Positions 1-8,457 are shown, numbered from the stretch's first letter. The stretch: 43,292 nt of DNA from Luminiphilus sp. (GCA_028117185.1 JAOHHD010000012.1:1-43292); one strand, 5' to 3'. The notes: generated by a model not told the origin, from the letters alone. Translations and numbers: made by a program.

Positions 1-355
1 CTTCGGTACCAAACTTCATGAACACTTCCATATTGCCCGTGTCTGGCGCATTGCAGTTAAACACCTCAGGCGACCAGATAACGCGTCCCATTTCCTCAGC
101 TAGCGGGGCATAATCGAGGAAGCTCATGCCGCCGTGATCGCTGTATTCAGCAAATTCAGGCGGCACAAATAAATTCCATAGCCCCGCAGCCTTGGCTTGT
201 TCCTTGAGGGAGTCCATTAACGGCATCGACGCGAAGCGATTCTCTGCCTGATGCAAAGCAGTCCGATAGGGCACCTCATTTGGGTAGATGTGCTCAGACA
301 TAAACGCTTTCAACTGAGCCAATATGTGGGTGCTTTTTTCACTGGGGGTGAGCAT
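1..355 (-). CDS. Acyl-CoA dehydrogenase, N-terminal part (3' end outside window)
   Basis: The reverse strand reads openly from an ATG at 355 to the window edge (118 codons), with a GAGG ribosome site about 7 nt upstream of the ATG. The fragment is the alpha-helical N-terminal domain of an acyl-CoA dehydrogenase. It carries the ACAD10/11-type block with YAPLAEEMGR followed by an NAPDTGNMEV stretch at residues about 86-112. FAD-dependent alpha,beta-dehydrogenation of an acyl-CoA is expected from the family. The catalytic region lies outside the window, so activity cannot be judged. It is divergent from the acyl-CoA dehydrogenase pair at 569-2872, so all three may share a beta-oxidation-type pathway. 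Confidence 0.85.
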   Translation of the reverse strand, partial: MLTPSEKSTHILAQLKAFMSEHIYPNEVPYRTALHQAENRFASMPLMDSLKEQAKAAGLWNLFVPPEFAEYSDHGGMSFLDYAPLAEEMGRVIWSPEVFNCNAPDTGNMEVFMKFGTE

Positions 356-427
356 GTGCTACCTCATTCTTAATTGATAAAAGTATCTGCTGGGCGGCGG
401 CCAGTCCACAGTCGCAAGGGGGCTGGT

Positions 428-457
428 TTGTTTTAACCGTAACGCCTACTATATAGT
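428..457 (+). promoter_or_regulatory. Possible sigma70-type promoter for the dehydrogenase pair
   Basis: TTGTTT (428-433) and TATAGT (452-457) are separated by 18 nt inside the divergent intergenic region 356-568. Transcription would start about 100 nt upstream of the GTG at 569. The call rests only on hexamer match and position. The same gap holds a short ACACC/GGTGT inverted repeat (519-532) of unknown meaning. Confidence 0.25.
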
Positions 458-568
458 TATCGGCCGCTGACAAACACCCTCGAGCGATATCCGAAAATCT
501 CTGTCGCATGAGTATTTAACACCACAAGGTGTATCCTTACGCTAATTGATCTCTGTAGAGGACCCAAT

Positions 569-1768
569 GTGAACGCTTCTAGCCCCTTACCGACTGACGC
601 TGACGCCTTTCGCGCCGCAATCCGTGACTTTTTGCGCGAAGCACTGACACCGGAATTGATTAGGGCCGGCGAGCGCACTACCAGCGTCTTTTCAGACTTC
701 GAAGCAGGCCGGCAATGGCAAGCCATTCTGCATCAGCGTGGATGGGGCGCACCCGATTGGCCTCTAGAATACGGCGGCACCGGTTGGGATATCCAACAGC
801 GCTATATTTTCCAAGAAGAATGTCGGCAAGCCAATGCCCCCACTCCGGTGATGATGGGCATCCAAATGCTAGGGCCAATGCTGATGCACTTTGGCACGCC
901 AAGCCAAAAAGAACGTTTTTTACCCGGCATCATCTCGGGTGAAAATGTCTGGTGCCAGGGCTATTCCGAGCCCGGCTCTGGATCAGATCTAGCCTCCCTC
1001 AAAACGACGGCAGATCATGATGGCGATGATTTTATTGTCAACGGCACTAAAATCTGGACCAGCATGGCGCACTACTCCGACTGGATTTTTTGTTTAGTGC
1101 GGACCAATAAAACGGTCAAACCTCAAGCCGGCATCAGCTTTTTGCTGATCGATATGGCGACTCCCGGCATAACAGTAAAACCCTTTACCAGCCTCGATGG
1201 TGAGGTAGAACAATGCCAAGTCTTCTTTGAGGACGTGCGCGTCCCCTCCGCTAACCTGCTAGGACAAGAAAATCAGGGTTGGACCGTCGCCAAATCATTA
1301 CTTGAATTTGAACGCGGCGGGCAGCACTTCACTATCGATCTGAAAAAGCAGCTAAGAAAGATGCAGCACATGATGTCGAGTGAAACGTGCCGCATAACAG
1401 CCGACCCCACTTTTGCCTATCGCGTCGCCGAAACGCAGATCGATGTGATGGCACTGGAACAAACTGAACTGCGCATCAAAGGCAGCGTGGCCGCTGGTGA
1501 TAATCCCGGCGCACTGTCATCGCTGGTTAAAGTGTCGGGGACCGAGCTGGGACAGCGCTGTGCAGAATTGCTCATTGAAGCCGCTGGCCAGAGTGCGATG
1601 CCGTGGCAAAGCGAGGTATTAGCGCCCTCTTATAGCGGCAGTACCGCTGCTGCCAGCGAGTCGGTGACCACCATGGCGGAATATATCAACAGCCGCGCAA
1701 CCACGATTTATGGCGGCACAGCCGAAATTCAGCGCAGCATCATCGCAAAACACGTGCTTGGGCTCTGA
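569..1768 (+). CDS. Acyl-CoA dehydrogenase, putative catalytic partner of a heteromeric pair
   Basis: A 399-residue FAD-dependent acyl-CoA dehydrogenase. Start is GTG at 569 behind AGAGGA; the ATG two bases upstream is followed at once by TGA and cannot be used. The FAD/substrate motif YSEPGSGSD lies at residues 132-140 and the C-terminal GGTAEIQRSIIAKH block is intact. The classical C-terminal Glu of medium-chain enzymes is replaced (IYGGT rather than IYEGT). A Glu-Arg at 248-249 in LLEFERGG occupies the alternative catalytic position known from isovaleryl-CoA and actinobacterial steroid-type enzymes. The second dehydrogenase gene starts 9 nt downstream, so a heterotetramer is likely (inference). 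The substrate is unknown; a branched or steroid side-chain acyl-CoA is possible. Confidence 0.9.
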   Translation: MNASSPLPTDADAFRAAIRDFLREALTPELIRAGERTTSVFSDFEAGRQWQAILHQRGWGAPDWPLEYGGTGWDIQQRYIFQEECRQANAPTPVMMGIQMLGPMLMHFGTPSQKERFLPGIISGENVWCQGYSEPGSGSDLASLKTTADHDGDDFIVNGTKIWTSMAHYSDWIFCLVRTNKTVKPQAGISFLLIDMATPGITVKPFTSLDGEVEQCQVFFEDVRVPSANLLGQENQGWTVAKSLLEFERGGQHFTIDLKKQLRKMQHMMSSETCRITADPTFAYRVAETQIDVMALEQTELRIKGSVAAGDNPGALSSLVKVSGTELGQRCAELLIEAAGQSAMPWQSEVLAPSYSGSTAAASESVTTMAEYINSRATTIYGGTAEIQRSIIAKHVLGL

Positions 1769-1777
1769 GGTAGCAGT

Positions 1778-2872
1778 GTGACAATGACCGAAGAACAAAC
1801 CATGCTCTGGGATACCGCTGATCGATACTTACGCGACAATAGCGATTTTAATCAGCGCCGTGACCAGATCGCCGAGGAGATTTATAACCAGCCACAAAAA
1901 TGGCAGGCTTTCTCCGAAATGGGCTGGCTGGCCATGCCTTTTCCTGAATCGATGGACGGCCTGGACTTTGGCACGCGAGAGCTCGCTATTCTTGCCGAGT
2001 TATGCGGCCGCTATCTCGTCACCGAACCCTTGATCGATACGCTCACGATCGCTAGTACCGTTTTATTGCGCAGTGAGCACGCGGCTGCATTGATACCTGA
2101 CGTCATCTCTGGCGATCTGATTGCGATCGCGGCTATTGATGAGCCGACGTCGGGGAGTCGGCTATCCCCCTCATCCACCTTGGTGCAAACGAAATCAGGC
2201 TGGCACTTGCAGGGGAAGAAATACTGGATCAGCGCGGGTGCATCGGCCACCCACTTTGCTGTTCTGGCAGATAGCTGCAACGGACTCGCTTGGGTGCTAG
2301 TCCCAAAAAGTGCGCAAGGCGCTAATTGTGAAACCTTCGCAACGCACGACGGTAGAGGAGGCGCCAATTGCGACTTCGACCTCCCTATTAGCGACGACCA
2401 AATATTACTCATGGGAGATGCTGCGACAGAGGCGCTGTCGGCCTTCCGCGAGTGCGCGATGACATTGAGTAGTGCAGAGACATTAGGCGCCGCCCAGGCA
2501 GCCTTAGATACGACTGTCGACTACACCAAACAACGCGAACAATTTGGACAGCCGCTGGCCTCTTTCCAAGCACTGCAACACCGTATGGCCAATATGCTGA
2601 TACAAACGGAAATCACTCGTTCGCTGGTGTACGCCGCCTGTGATGCCGCTGATCGCAACACCCCTGATAGGGCTCGCTTTGCGCGGGCGGCCAAAGTTAA
2701 ATCGGCCGCTGTAGGCAGAAGCGTGACGCAGGAAGCGATTCAGCTACATGGCGGCATCGCCACCACCGATGAATACATCGTCGGGCATTTTTTTAAGCGC
2801 GTCACTGCGTTAGAAACCTGGGTTTGCTCAAAGGGTGAAGCGCTTCAAGAATTCATGGCGCTAGAGACGTAA
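1778..2872 (+). CDS. Acyl-CoA dehydrogenase, second subunit of the pair
   Basis: A 364-residue acyl-CoA dehydrogenase family protein. It starts at GTG 1778, 7 nt after a GAGG that overlaps the end of the upstream gene (an ATG lies at 1784). The C-terminal domain shows the QREQFGQPLASFQALQHR block and the LHGGI element. The usual IYEGT/IYGGT tail is missing, and the chain ends in a divergent helix with no obvious catalytic base. Subunits of this kind pair with a longer catalytic partner in known alpha2-beta2 dehydrogenases of the FadE26-FadE27 type (family knowledge). Tight linkage to the 569-1768 gene supports this. It may contribute FAD binding rather than the active site. Confidence 0.85.
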   Translation: MTMTEEQTMLWDTADRYLRDNSDFNQRRDQIAEEIYNQPQKWQAFSEMGWLAMPFPESMDGLDFGTRELAILAELCGRYLVTEPLIDTLTIASTVLLRSEHAAALIPDVISGDLIAIAAIDEPTSGSRLSPSSTLVQTKSGWHLQGKKYWISAGASATHFAVLADSCNGLAWVLVPKSAQGANCETFATHDGRGGANCDFDLPISDDQILLMGDAATEALSAFRECAMTLSSAETLGAAQAALDTTVDYTKQREQFGQPLASFQALQHRMANMLIQTEITRSLVYAACDAADRNTPDRARFARAAKVKSAAVGRSVTQEAIQLHGGIATTDEYIVGHFFKRVTALETWVCSKGEALQEFMALET

Positions 2873-2924
2873 CAACTGCCTGAACTTATTTAGAAAAAAA
2901 TAGTAACTACCGAGGAGAAAAATA

Positions 2925-3686
2925 ATGGATTTACAACTTAAAGATAAGGTCGCCCTCATTACTGGGTCTACCAAAGGCATTGGTCGCGCAATTGCGGAAA
3001 CTCTGGCAGATGAGGGCTGCCATGTTGGCGTCTGTGCGCGCAATCAGGCCGAGGTTGACGAAACGGTTGCCTCACTCACCAGTAAAGGCGTCAAAGCTTG
3101 CGGCAGTGTTGTCGACGTCACAGACGCGGCTTCTCTTGAAGCATGGATCAATACCTGTGCTGATACGCTGGGTGGCATTGATATCTTTGTGCCCAACGTC
3201 TCCGCGGGTGGCGCTGACAATGGTGAAGCGGGCTGGCGCGCCAACTTTGAAGCAGACATGCTGGGAACGTGGCGAGGCGTAGAATTAACACAGCCCTATT
3301 TAGAAAAATCTGATGCGGGCGCCATTGTGGTGATCTCGACGACTGCGGCCGTAGAAGCTTTCGCTGGCGCCAGTCCCTACGGCGCAATCAAAGCGGGCCT
3401 CTTAAATTATGCGAGCAATCTGGCGCAAGTCCTTGCAGGATCTGGTATCCGCGTGAATTCAGTGAGTCCAGGGCCCGTTTATTTTGAGGGCGGCGCTTGG
3501 GAGCAAATTAAAACGCATATGACGGATTTTTACGACGCGACCATTGCCAACATTCCCATGGGGCGAATGGGCGACAATTACGAAATAGCGGACACCGTGG
3601 CTTTCTTAGCCAGCCCGCGTTCGGCCTGGACAACGGGCACCAATGTGGTGGTTGATGGCGGCTTCACCAAGCGCGTGCAGTTCTAA
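2925..3686 (+). CDS. Short-chain dehydrogenase/reductase (SDR family)
   Basis: A 253-residue classical SDR. The strong site GAGGAG (2912-2917) sets the ATG at 2925. The Rossmann dinucleotide-binding motif TGSTKGIG lies at residues 13-20, and the catalytic YxxxK is Y152 to K156, with a Ser/Thr cluster near 138-140 preceding it. The usual NNAG motif is altered to NVSAGG (91-96). The C-terminal VVDGGFTK is typical of the family. It lies 52 nt after the acyl-CoA dehydrogenase pair and is followed by a terminator, so it probably ends that operon. It may act as a 3-hydroxyacyl-CoA or hydroxysteroid dehydrogenase, but the substrate cannot be read from the sequence. Confidence 0.88.
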   Translation: MDLQLKDKVALITGSTKGIGRAIAETLADEGCHVGVCARNQAEVDETVASLTSKGVKACGSVVDVTDAASLEAWINTCADTLGGIDIFVPNVSAGGADNGEAGWRANFEADMLGTWRGVELTQPYLEKSDAGAIVVISTTAAVEAFAGASPYGAIKAGLLNYASNLAQVLAGSGIRVNSVSPGPVYFEGGAWEQIKTHMTDFYDATIANIPMGRMGDNYEIADTVAFLASPRSAWTTGTNVVVDGGFTKRVQF

Positions 3687-3706
3687 CAGCCGCAGCTTCA
3701 TCAAGA

Positions 3707-3732
3707 CCCCAGATTCGTCTGGGGGTTTTTTT
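3707..3732 (+). terminator. Intrinsic terminator after the SDR gene
   Basis: A 7-bp stem CCCCAGA/TCTGGGG closes a TTCG loop and is followed by seven T (3726-3732), 20 nt after the SDR stop codon. It ends the dehydrogenase operon before the convergent yqcC operon. Confidence 0.85.
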
Positions 3733-3763
3733 GCCTCATGATCGGGAACAACGCGTTTGTGTC

Positions 3764-4108
3764 TCAGTGCGCCTCTGTGATGAGGCGATCGAGGTCTCGT
3801 AGCGTCGCAATGAGCCCTCTGTAAGCAATGGCCTTCTTAGCCAATGTTTCCTCAGCCATGGGCGCGATTGCGCATTGCTCAGGCATAGGAGCATCCTGCT
3901 TCAACAAGTCATACATCGTCGGTAAAAATATATACTGTAGCCACTGCTCCATCTCCAGCACATCAACAGCAAAGGGCTGATCCGACACCAAGGACTCTGG
4001 TGAACGCGCCTCATCTGACCATAACCCCAGCTGCCTTAAGCTCGCCTCGAGCTCAATCAGCTGCGCAGCAATGGCACTACGCAATGCTTGTTGCGATGTT
4101 AGCGTCAT
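3764..4108 (-). CDS. yqcC: YqcC family protein (DUF446)
   Basis: A 114-residue small helical protein. Family hallmarks are visible: LRQLGLW near residue 25, the QPFAVDVLEMEQWLQYIFLP core at about 44-63, and a C-terminal CAIAPMAEE block. Its biochemical role is unknown in the family. The ATG at 4108 follows a G-rich GAGGGGGGG ribosome site that includes a run of eight G. It is the last gene of a minus-strand operon, 15 nt after dinG. No signal peptide or membrane segment is visible, so a cytoplasmic location is expected. Confidence 0.85.
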   Translation of the reverse strand: MTLTSQQALRSAIAAQLIELEASLRQLGLWSDEARSPESLVSDQPFAVDVLEMEQWLQYIFLPTMYDLLKQDAPMPEQCAIAPMAEETLAKKAIAYRGLIATLRDLDRLITEAH

Positions 4109-4123
4109 TTTAGCCCCCCCCTC

Positions 4124-6244
4124 TTACCGTGACGCTCTTCCCGCCAACTCAAAGGTGAAGGCAGGTAGTGTATCCAGCATCACTCGCCCGTAACGGCGAC
4201 TCAATAAGCGCTTATCAAGAAGCGTGATGCGGCCCTCATCATCCTCAGTGCGTTGCAGTCTGCCGCTCGCCTGAATCAGCTTCTGTGCGGCATCCGGGAC
4301 ATTGATCTCCATGAAGGGATCCCGACCCTGTGCGTCGAGTAGTTCTGCGTGAGCCGAGGAAATTGGATCATCGGGCACTGCGAAGGGTAATTTAGCAATT
4401 ACAACATGCCGACAGTAATCTCCCGGCAGATCGATACCTTCAAAAAAACTCGCTAATCCAAATATCGCTGAGGACTCGCCCCTATCGATATTACGACGAT
4501 GCTCCGTGAGCAGTGCACTTTTACTCAACTGGTCTTGCACCAACCTATGATGCGAAATAGCAGTGGCGATACCCACCAACACCGCCTCAAGTTGACGACG
4601 TGACGTAAACAACAACAAGACGCCGAGATCGTCTCGTATGAGCTCCGGTATCAACGCAATGAGCTCCTCTGTGTGGGCGTCAGCTTGGCTCGGCTCAGTT
4701 GTCATTACCGGCACAGAAAATATGGCTTTCTTGGGATCAAAGGGACTCGCCACTTGCTTCCATCTCGCTGAGTTCGGTATTCCCGAGCGCTCTCTAAAGC
4801 GATCAAAAGTACCCAGTGCGGTCAGGGTTGCAGATGTCACTACCGCTCCAGCGACCCTATCCCAAAGCGCATTTTTTAATAGCTCGCCCGGGAGTATTGG
4901 ACTGGCCTGACATTCTACCGACTGCAAATTGCCCCGATGCAGACACCAACGCGCCCAGCCGTCACCGGGCTGGTCACTGCTAGGTGCTTGCGCAAATGCT
5001 TTCCATACAGCAACTTGTTGTTCAGCGCGGGCCACCATCCCTTGCGCATTAATCAAGTCGAGATCGGGATCACTGGCAGATTCGTCTGGCTCTTCTGGCA
5101 CTGGTGCTGTCTCGTTCGTTCTGTTTTCAATCATTGCCTCTAAGCGGCCAGCCTCTCGATACAGCTTCTCCCATTGCGCCAAAAGCATCGCCGCCTGTTC
5201 GGCAAACTCAGCAGGAACTCGGCCATGCGGTAGCCGATATTCCGCTCGCTCCACCTCTTCATCTGGAAACAGTGCCCAGAGTGTCTCGGAGATCTGAAGA
5301 GTGCGCTCTAATAGATCGTCAAAGAGTGTCGCCAGTGTCGGCATGATTCGCTCATCCAGCCCACGCTTGATCCATCCAGCGCTTGAACTTTCTACCCAGC
5401 GCCCGCTGTCGCGTAAACCCTGCAAGGTGGAGCCACTGTGAAAGCGCAGTGCAAAATGATTCAAACATTTACTGGGCAGCTGATGCCCCTCATCAAAAAT
5501 ATAAAAACAATCTTCCGGTGCCGGCAGGATCACCCCGCCACCAAGACGTAAATCTGACAGGACTAAATCATGATTAGTGACCACAATATCGGCATTTTCC
5601 AAGCCCTCACGGGCACGAAAAAAACTGCATTGGCTCACATGCGGACAGCGGCGACCAATACACTGGCTTTGTTCTGTAGACACCAATCGCTTTACACCCG
5701 CGTCAAGACTGCCAGGCCAAGAATCAAAGTCGCCATCCCAACGACCTGATCCCAACGCCTCTACCATCTCGTCAAAAATGGGACCCGCTAACGCCCTATC
5801 GGGCGCTACAAATTCGTCGGGGTAAAGAGGGATGACAGGATCAATGTCCTGCTCAGAAAGTTGGTGGTCGAGCTTCAGTAGACAGATGTAACGACCGCGT
5901 CCCTTGGCAAGGGCCGCCTCATATTCAAGACCACTATTGCGCATCACATCGGGTAAATCGCGGAATAAAAGCTGCTCCTGTAGCGCAATCGTGGCCGAAG
6001 CAACCACCACTTTTTTTCCTCGCTTACGCGCTATCGGTAAGGCGGCCACTAAGTAAGCAACGGTTTTTCCTGTACCAGTGCCCGCCTCTACGACTGCAAT
6101 GGGAGAATCAGCCTCAGGATCACCCAGCGCATTAGCGACTTCAGCGATCATCTGACGCTGCCCCCAACGCGGGTTCAGTTGCAGTGCCTCAGTGAGCGTT
6201 TGATAAGCCACGCGGATCTCGTCCTGCAGCGCCTCATCGATCAC
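4124..6244 (-). CDS. dinG: ATP-dependent DNA helicase DinG
   Basis: A 706-residue superfamily 2, XPD-like 5'-3' helicase (E. coli DinG is about 716). Walker A is EAGTGTGKT near residue 57, and the Walker B variant is DEGH. A four-cysteine iron-sulphur cluster set is visible: one Cys in GRYICLLK, then three in QCIGRRCPHVSQC. The late QASGRLQRTEDDEGR motif is helicase motif VI. Family enzymes unwind forked DNA and R-loops during repair. The GTG start at 6244 lies one base beyond the stop of the acyltransferase, so translation is probably coupled. No LexA-type box was seen upstream of the operon. Confidence 0.93.
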   Translation of the reverse strand: MIDEALQDEIRVAYQTLTEALQLNPRWGQRQMIAEVANALGDPEADSPIAVVEAGTGTGKTVAYLVAALPIARKRGKKVVVASATIALQEQLLFRDLPDVMRNSGLEYEAALAKGRGRYICLLKLDHQLSEQDIDPVIPLYPDEFVAPDRALAGPIFDEMVEALGSGRWDGDFDSWPGSLDAGVKRLVSTEQSQCIGRRCPHVSQCSFFRAREGLENADIVVTNHDLVLSDLRLGGGVILPAPEDCFYIFDEGHQLPSKCLNHFALRFHSGSTLQGLRDSGRWVESSSAGWIKRGLDERIMPTLATLFDDLLERTLQISETLWALFPDEEVERAEYRLPHGRVPAEFAEQAAMLLAQWEKLYREAGRLEAMIENRTNETAPVPEEPDESASDPDLDLINAQGMVARAEQQVAVWKAFAQAPSSDQPGDGWARWCLHRGNLQSVECQASPILPGELLKNALWDRVAGAVVTSATLTALGTFDRFRERSGIPNSARWKQVASPFDPKKAIFSVPVMTTEPSQADAHTEELIALIPELIRDDLGVLLLFTSRRQLEAVLVGIATAISHHRLVQDQLSKSALLTEHRRNIDRGESSAIFGLASFFEGIDLPGDYCRHVVIAKLPFAVPDDPISSAHAELLDAQGRDPFMEINVPDAAQKLIQASGRLQRTEDDEGRITLLDKRLLSRRYGRVMLDTLPAFTFELAGRASR

Positions 6245-6245
6245 A

Positions 6246-7406
6246 TTAAGCGCCCTCTGTGGCGACCGTCTCGCTCAATAAACGACTGACTGGATTGGCA
6301 TACATTGCCAATAAACGGTCGCGATACTCGATCGGAGCCGCTTCTATTCGCAACCGGAATGCCGACTCGGAGATTTGGCCTTCATGAGGGGTCACAAAAT
6401 CCGGGACCTTCTTGCCATGAAGCCACTCCCAAGCCCAGACGTTGGTTGCATACAATCGGTAATAGGCCACCATCTGCTGGTCGATAGCGCTCACAACACC
6501 GGCAACGTCGAGATCAGGGTCAAGCGGATCTCCGAAATGGAGATGTACACAGCCCTTTTGGCCCGTAATCCCGAGAGACATTGACGCCACATCCTCAAAT
6601 TCAGCCTTGGTATAGTCTGCCCCAGCAGATAGCTCCGCTGCTTTCAATAGATCACAAGGGTCCAACTCGTAAGCAATAATTAGGGGCACTATATTGAGGC
6701 TTTTCAGTACTGATTCGGGTGTTTCATTCTGACGCCGAGATAGGGTGAGCATTTTGATCACAGCGGGTTCTGTCACATCACAACCATCCTTTGCTCGCCC
6801 CTCGCGCTGTGCTATCCAAATCGGATTATGATCTTCGGTGACAGACTGGCGTATGAATCTCGCTAACAGCTTAGTCGCCGCTAATAACGCTCTAGGGCCG
6901 CCGAGATTCCGCTTTACCACAAAGCTTTTATTGAGACGCATTAAGTCAGCCACCCACTGTTTGGACAGCAGGTTGTCGCCAATAGCAAGAGACATTGTCA
7001 GCGCACCCATACGATGCAACGCATAATTTGCATATGCCGCATCCAGAAAAATATCGCGGTGATTACTGAGATACACGCGCGCTCGGGTCAGGTCGAGATG
7101 CTCAATACCGCTGACCGAGAACTGTGACGTTTTCTTGATCATGCGGGATAATGTTGGCGCAATGAGGTTCTGGAGGTCCTCGACTGACGACAACCGGCGC
7201 ACCGTCCTCAGTAACCACAGTCTCGCGAGGCCTTGGGCCAAGGCAGGCCAGATACGGTTAAGCTGAGACAGTCGCCACTGGGCGAGGGTCTCTATCAGCT
7301 CAGCATCGAGGGCCAATCGGCGCAGGATATCGGGGGCCTCGACGTTAGAGTAAGGCCTAATCTCTGCGAACGGATCATCGTCGTGCAGCGGTTCGATCTC
7401 TGTCAT
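6246..7406 (-). CDS. PlsC-like glycerolipid acyltransferase family protein
   Basis: A 386-residue protein from ATG 7406, chosen because AGGA lies 5 nt upstream. A GTG at 7427 in frame would add seven residues but has a poorer site. The central domain shows VYLSNHRDIFLD and a later QREGRAKDG block, corresponding to motifs 1 and 3 of lysophosphatidic acid and glycerol-3-phosphate acyltransferases. The His-to-Asp spacing is five residues, not the usual four, as I recall for a proteobacterial subfamily. Acyl transfer to a phospholipid precursor at the membrane is inferred. It is the first gene of the acyltransferase-dinG-yqcC operon. Confidence 0.78.
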   Translation of the reverse strand: MTEIEPLHDDDPFAEIRPYSNVEAPDILRRLALDAELIETLAQWRLSQLNRIWPALAQGLARLWLLRTVRRLSSVEDLQNLIAPTLSRMIKKTSQFSVSGIEHLDLTRARVYLSNHRDIFLDAAYANYALHRMGALTMSLAIGDNLLSKQWVADLMRLNKSFVVKRNLGGPRALLAATKLLARFIRQSVTEDHNPIWIAQREGRAKDGCDVTEPAVIKMLTLSRRQNETPESVLKSLNIVPLIIAYELDPCDLLKAAELSAGADYTKAEFEDVASMSLGITGQKGCVHLHFGDPLDPDLDVAGVVSAIDQQMVAYYRLYATNVWAWEWLHGKKVPDFVTPHEGQISESAFRLRIEAAPIEYRDRLLAMYANPVSRLLSETVATEGA

Positions 7407-7503
7407 GCGATTCCTGTGATCAAGCACCTCGCCATTGTGCCCTTGCTTGCAGGTTTCTGGTACCCTTCGCAGCGCATCGCAACCTACCCTTCAGTGAGGA
7501 CAA

Positions 7504-7728
7504 ATGGAAGCTTCAAGTTCGTTTTTAATGACCCTAGGTGCCGCGTGTTTGTTGGTAAGCTGGGTGCTGCTCATGATTACATCTTGGCGCGCAGAGTATA
7601 CTTGGGGCATGGTTACCCTATTGTTACCCCCCATCAGCTATTGCTACGCCCTGTTTCGCCTAGAGCAGGCCGGCTCTTCAGTCGCTTTTGCCGCACTGGG
7701 TTGGTTACTGATCTGGTTGGGGTACTAA
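7504..7728 (+). CDS. Small two-helix membrane protein, unknown function
   Basis: A 74-residue ORF with a good GAGGA site at 7496-7500. Two hydrophobic segments are visible, at residues about 8-27 and 33-47, and a third near 60-73, with few charges. I do not recognise a family. It lies between the start of the acyltransferase operon (divergent, about 100 nt away) and rpsT. TGGTACCCT at 7458-7466 resembles an extended -10 and could be its promoter. The well-placed ribosome site and membrane-like composition argue that it is real. Confidence 0.6.
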   Translation: MEASSSFLMTLGAACLLVSWVLLMITSWRAEYTWGMVTLLLPPISYCYALFRLEQAGSSVAFAALGWLLIWLGY

Positions 7729-7772
7729 ACAGTTAATAAGCCCTAATAGCCGCGATGTCGTGATCGTGCTAG

Positions 7773-7801
7773 TTGACATTGAATCGTGTATCTCTGATCA
7801 T
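7773..7801 (+). promoter_or_regulatory. Probable rpsT promoter
   Basis: A perfect TTGACA -35 (7773-7778) is followed after 17 nt by GATCAT (7796-7801, four of six matches to TATAAT). This places a start site about 30 nt upstream of the rpsT GTG. The spacing and the consensus -35 are the support. Confidence 0.5.
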
Positions 7802-7835
7802 TCGCGCCCGTTTGATAGTCCCTTGGAGATTACTG

Positions 7836-8102
7836 GTGGCTAATTCCCCCCAAGCACAAAAGCGTGCTCGACAAAATGACAAGCGTCGGGCGCACAATGC
7901 CGGCTTACGATCGTTAGTGCGTACCAAGATTAAGCAAGTCGTTGCAGCAATCGACGCTGACAATGCGCAAGAGGCGCAGGCAGCCTACGACTCAGCGGTC
8001 CCCGTGATTGACCGAATGGCGAATCGAGGCATCATCAAAAAGAATAAGGCAGCGCGACATAAGAGCCGTCTGAATGCGAGAGTGAAAGCCCTCAGCAACT
8101 GA
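7836..8102 (+). CDS. rpsT: 30S ribosomal protein S20
   Basis: An 88-residue protein (E. coli 87) beginning MANSPQAQKRARQNDKR and ending in a basic HKSRLNARVKAL tail, clearly S20, which binds 16S rRNA early in 30S assembly. The start is GTG at 7836, with GGAG about 8 nt upstream (7826-7829). A non-AUG start is notable because E. coli rpsT uses UUG and its weak initiation is tied to autogenous control (established knowledge). It appears to be transcribed from its own promoter. A hairpin follows the stop codon. Confidence 0.96.
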   Translation: MANSPQAQKRARQNDKRRAHNAGLRSLVRTKIKQVVAAIDADNAQEAQAAYDSAVPVIDRMANRGIIKKNKAARHKSRLNARVKALSN

Positions 8103-8109
8103 AAACCCA

Positions 8110-8141
8110 CTATCGAGAGGGCTCACTCGCCCTCGAGATAG
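8110..8141. other. Hairpin between convergent rpsT and PHA-region gene
   Basis: Outer arms CTATC/GATAG and inner arms GAGGGC/GCCCTC flank a symmetric GA/GA internal loop, with the six-base loop TCACTC at the tip. The structure can form on either strand, starts 8 nt after the rpsT stop and covers the last codons of the minus-strand gene. No T-tract follows, so it is more likely a 3'-end stabiliser or weak bidirectional terminator. Confidence 0.5.
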
Positions 8142-8404
8142 GTCGCCAATACGGCTTCTATTTCCCGCGTAATGGTGCCCTTCAAAGGCCTCATCAGTAG
8201 GCCCAGCTTAAGTTCACCGTGCAGTTTGTCTTCGTCTAGGGAGACCGTGCCAGCATAACCGGTTCCACTGAAGACAAGTTCCGCATCACGCCTTACCACG
8301 CTCGCTCCTAAGTTTTGTGAAAGATAGTCATGCAACGCCTGCAGCGCCCGCTCCCGGGCGTCCGGATCGAGCTGATGAGTCTCTGATAAATAAATAGCAG
8401 ACAT
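8123..8404 (-). CDS. Polyhydroxyalkanoate granule-region family protein
   Basis: A 93-residue protein resembling the PHA_gran_rgn family (PF09650/TIGR02610). It has an N-terminal HQLDPDARERALQALHDYL helix, a central predicted beta segment, and the conserved ELKLGLLMRPLKGTITREIE block at residues about 62-81. ATG 8404 was chosen because the longer upstream reading (to 8545) overlaps the hslO start and has no family similarity. Function in the family is undefined beyond genomic association with PHA storage. It is divergent from hslO. A phasin and a PhaD-like regulator lie 7-8 kb away. Confidence 0.75.
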   Translation of the reverse strand: MSAIYLSETHQLDPDARERALQALHDYLSQNLGASVVRRDAELVFSGTGYAGTVSLDEDKLHGELKLGLLMRPLKGTITREIEAVLATYLEGE

Positions 8405-8457
8405 GCAGTAATCCAATTGGGATGCGACCGACACCCCGTTATGCTGTGATCTCCCAA

